Source: an uncultured Prochlorococcus sp.
GTDB lineage: Bacteria; Cyanobacteriota; Cyanobacteriia; PCC-6307; Cyanobiaceae
Length of the DNA: 46,940 nucleotides
NCBI GenBank assembly: GCA_902624085.1
Contig: CACNWD010000007.1
Coordinates: 1 to 46,940 of the forward strand
Direction: 5' to 3'
The position numbers and the translations under genes are program-made. This document shows, in pieces, positions 44,931 to 46,940 of the stretch (position 1 is its first letter; the number at the start of each line of letters is the position of its first letter). The notes below the pieces were generated by a model that had not been told where the DNA came from, did not search any database, and was given only the letters and a program-made list of their open reading frames with translations.

Positions 44931-45275
44931 TTATTCTTTTTCAGCTTTAGTAGTTTCAGATTTTTTTTCTTCGGATTTTGCAGCCTTTTCTTTTTCAGCT
45001 AATTTTGCTTTGCCAATAGCGATTGAAGGTCTTTCCTTTGACTCTAATAACCCACCCTTTTCTAGTAATGTTCTAACGACATCTGTTGGTTGAGCTCCTT
45101 GAGTTAATCTCAGTCTTAGGGCTTCAGTATCAAGTCTTGTCTCTTTGGTTCTTGGATTGTAAAAACCAAGTTCCTGCAGGGGTCTTCCATCTCTTCTAGA
45201 GGTACTGTTACATGCAACAATTCTGAAACTAGCCTCTTTTTTCTTTCCAAAGCGCTTTAGGCGCAATTTAATCAT
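44931..45275 (-). CDS. rpsP: 30S ribosomal protein S16
   Basis: The 114-aa protein starts [20 protein letters not shown] and has [16 protein letters not shown] and [23 protein letters not shown], the complete bS16 pattern. The last 30 residues form a Lys/Glu/Ala-rich tail, longer than the E. coli protein (82 aa), typical of cyanobacteria. It lies 55 bases downstream of ffh and upstream of phoH in a minus-strand run of genes. Confidence 0.98.
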   Translation of the reverse strand: MIKLRLKRFGKKKEASFRIVACNSTSRRDGRPLQELGFYNPRTKETRLDTEALRLRLTQGAQPTDVVRTLLEKGGLLESKERPSIAIGKAKLAEKEKAAKSEEKKSETTKAEKE

Positions 45276-45330
45276 CTTAAAATTTTATTCGTTTTATTAA
45301 TTCTATCATTGAAAGGTAAATTTTTGAAAA

Positions 45331-46788
45331 CTATAAATCAGCGAATCCCTTTTTTTTCTTGGTAGATTTTGTTCTTTTCTGACGGGGTGTATGATTTCCA
45401 CCCATTCCAGGCATTCCACCCATTCCAGGCATTCCACCCATTCCAGGCATTCCTCCCATTCCAGGCATTCCTCCCATTCCAGGCATTCCTCCATTAGACA
45501 TTTGCTTCATAAATCCTCTCATCCTTTGAAAATCAGATAAAACCTTATCAACCTCCTTTACTTCATATCCACTACCTTTAGCGATACGACTCCTTCTAGA
45601 TGGTTCAGCTGCAAGTAATTCTGGTTTTTGTTTCTCAATTAAAGTCATAGAGGCTATCATCGCTTCAATTTTTTTAAGTTGTTCTTCTCCATTCTTAATC
45701 ATTCCATCATCAATTTTATTCATCCCTGGAATTAATTTAACTAGTCCACCCAAAGAACCCATTCGTTTAATTAATCTCATCTGCTTGACGAAATCATTAA
45801 AGTCAAAAGTTGCTTCTTGCAGTTTCTTTTGCATTGCCTCAGCATCCGCAAGTTCAACCTCCTTTTGAGCTTTCTCAACAAGAGTAAGTACATCTCCCAT
45901 TCCTAAAATTCGACTCGCCATCCTCTCTGGATGGAATGGTTGTAATGCCTCAATTTTTTCACCAGTGCCTATAAATTTAATTGGTTTTCCGCTGACTTTT
46001 CTAATAGAAAGTGCTGCACCTCCCCTTGAATCACCATCAAGCTTAGTTAACACAGAACCAGTAATTCCTACTTTCTCGTGAAATGATTTAGTCAAATCAG
46101 CAGCCTCCTGACCAATCATAGAATCAACTACCAAGAGGACCTCATCCGGGTTAGAGACTCCCTTAATCCGAACCATTTCTTCCATCATTGATTCATCAAT
46201 TTGTAACCTACCTGCGGTATCAATAATGATGAAATCTTTTTCATTATCTAAGGCGTAAGCGAGTCCATCCCTAACAATTTCCTCTGGTTTACTATTTTCT
46301 TTGACATCTGAAAAAACTTCTAGACTATATTGTTTTCCAATTGTTTTAAGTTGATCAACCGCTGCAGGCCTGTAGACATCAGCAGCAATCATTAGAACTT
46401 TTTTTTGTTTTTCTTTAAGATAAAGGCCTAATTTACCAGTAGCCGTCGTTTTACCGGCACCCTGTAATCCAGCCATTAAAATTACAGTCGGCTTATTTTT
46501 ATTTTCATTCAATGGGGAATTTTCATTACCCATTATGTTCACTAATTCGCTATTGACAACTTCAATGAATTTTTGACCAGGATTAACACCTCTAACAACC
46601 TCTTCACCAATAGCCTTATCTTTTACATCACTTATAAATTCTTTCACAACGGACAAGCTGACATCAGCGTCTAACAAAGCGTTACGTACTTGTTTTAATG
46701 CCAGATCAATGTTATTTTCACTAATTTTTGATTCTCCTCTTAAACCCTTTACTGCGTCTTCAAATCGTGCAGAAAGTTCGTCAAACAT
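45331..46788 (-). CDS. ffh: Signal recognition particle protein Ffh (SRP54)
   Basis: The 485-aa GTPase has an N domain (1-95), a G domain with GLQGAGKTT at 107-115, DTAGR at 190-194, TKLDGD at 248-253 and a G5-like GTGEKIE block, and a Met-rich M domain (about 320-432) for signal sequences and 4.5S RNA. The C-terminus carries five exact GGMPGM repeats (433-462) before a basic tail ending KKKKGFADL. It directs membrane proteins co-translationally to the SecYEG translocon. All GTPase motifs are intact. It starts the minus-strand run with rpsP and phoH downstream. Confidence 0.98.
   Translation of the reverse strand: MFDELSARFEDAVKGLRGESKISENNIDLALKQVRNALLDADVSLSVVKEFISDVKDKAIGEEVVRGVNPGQKFIEVVNSELVNIMGNENSPLNENKNKPTVILMAGLQGAGKTTATGKLGLYLKEKQKKVLMIAADVYRPAAVDQLKTIGKQYSLEVFSDVKENSKPEEIVRDGLAYALDNEKDFIIIDTAGRLQIDESMMEEMVRIKGVSNPDEVLLVVDSMIGQEAADLTKSFHEKVGITGSVLTKLDGDSRGGAALSIRKVSGKPIKFIGTGEKIEALQPFHPERMASRILGMGDVLTLVEKAQKEVELADAEAMQKKLQEATFDFNDFVKQMRLIKRMGSLGGLVKLIPGMNKIDDGMIKNGEEQLKKIEAMIASMTLIEKQKPELLAAEPSRRSRIAKGSGYEVKEVDKVLSDFQRMRGFMKQMSNGGMPGMGGMPGMGGMPGMGGMPGMGGMPGMGGNHTPRQKRTKSTKKKKGFADL
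45403..45492 (-). repeat. Five tandem 18-bp units in ffh encoding (GGMPGM)5
   Basis: Five near-identical 18-bp units lie head to tail, each encoding Gly-Gly-Met-Pro-Gly-Met. They differ only at some third codon positions, with the units nearest the 3' end of ffh using one Gly codon form and the others another. Copy number could vary by slippage without changing frame. Confidence 0.9.
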
Positions 46789-46835
46789 TAATTAAATTTA
46801 TTCTTTTCTAATTATAAACGATTAAGAATAAAAAC

Positions 46836-46940
46836 CTAAATACCACTGACATAATCAACTAATTTCCAAGATTTTTCAGAAAATCCAAGAATATACTTAA
46901 CTTTCAAAAAAGGAGTAAATGTTGTTGTATTAAGAATTTC
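46836..46940 (-). CDS. 3' end of an unidentified protein (possibly ARC6/Ftn2-like IMS domain), truncated at the window edge
   Basis: The last 34 codons and the TAG stop of a minus-strand gene are present. The peptide contains TFTPFLKVKYILGFSEKSW and ends WKLVDYVSGI, a beta-rich tail. A (T)YxLxxxxxxWKLVDYxSGI-type ending resembles the C-terminal IMS (DUF4101) domain of cyanobacterial cell-division proteins of the ARC6/Ftn2 family. The resemblance is short and the assignment weak. The gene continues outside the window and may be upstream of ffh on the same strand (47-base gap). Confidence 0.5.
   Translation of the reverse strand, partial: EILNTTTFTPFLKVKYILGFSEKSWKLVDYVSGI

Noticed and set aside
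45403-45492. Tandem repeat as a possible CRISPR array
   Set aside because: The units are contiguous, have no spacers and lie in the coding frame of ffh.
45306-45494. 62-codon ORF on the minus strand with repeated EECLEW units
   Set aside because: It is an alternative frame of the (GGMPGM)5 repeat in ffh. The repeat of amino acids is only a by-product of the 18-bp DNA repeat.

Overview
The window looks like a chromosomal segment of a high-light-type Prochlorococcus (marine picocyanobacterium). The evidence is the very AT-rich DNA, compact gene spacing, small orthologue sizes, and cyanobacterial hallmarks: a DUF3611 protein, a TIGR03792-type protein, a ThiD2-like/ThiE fusion, a CbiE-CbiT fusion (CobL) and cyanobacterial LexA. 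The strain cannot be named from sequence alone.

Region 1 (about 1-21.7 kb) is a surface-polysaccharide island. It carries nucleotide-sugar enzymes (RmlA, RmlB, a GDP-mannose 3,5-epimerase-like enzyme, UDP-glucuronate decarboxylase, a further SDR and a DegT/PLP aminotransferase) and transferases (two GT2 enzymes, an HlpA-like enzyme, two GT32/DXD enzymes and a GT11 fucosyltransferase-like enzyme). It also has an ABC exporter/flippase, a GtrA-like flippase beside a GtrB-like transferase, a large polytopic membrane protein, an alkaline-phosphatase-superfamily protein, a PIG-L deacetylase followed by a formyltransferase, a DUF268 protein and a methyltransferase. Gene orientation switches often. 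A tRNA-Ala(GGC) gene and a GC-rich gene remnant sit in the middle (13.7-14.1 kb) and divide it into two blocks. The fucosyltransferase-like gene begins with a run of 16 A, and an upstream ATG frame misses the gene frame by one base, as in a phase-variable locus.

Region 2 (21.7-36.2 kb) is conserved housekeeping: lexA, argF, ftsH, ribD, DUF3122, a small protein, cobL, NAD kinase, pheS, surE, DUF3611, ribF, thiE, thiS, two small ORFs, larB, a TIGR03792-like protein and ispF. A strong palindrome overlaps the lexA start and is probably its operator.

Region 3 (36.2-40.8 kb) is a second, smaller accessory insert between ispF and trmD, with all genes on the minus strand. It holds three tiny genes followed by a terminator, a tightly coupled cassette (arylsulfotransferase-like protein, two small membrane proteins, a PAPS-type sulfotransferase), and an unrecognised 119-aa ORF whose frame stays open past its stop.

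Region 4 (40.8-46.9 kb) returns to core genes: trmD, era, a conserved hypothetical, a Bax-inhibitor-1 family protein, phoH, rpsP and ffh (with an in-frame GGMPGM repeat). It ends in the 3' end of a further gene, possibly ARC6/Ftn2-like.

Taken together, the island genes make activated sugars, build lipid-linked or surface glycans, decorate them (possibly by formylation, fucosylation or sulfation) and export them.
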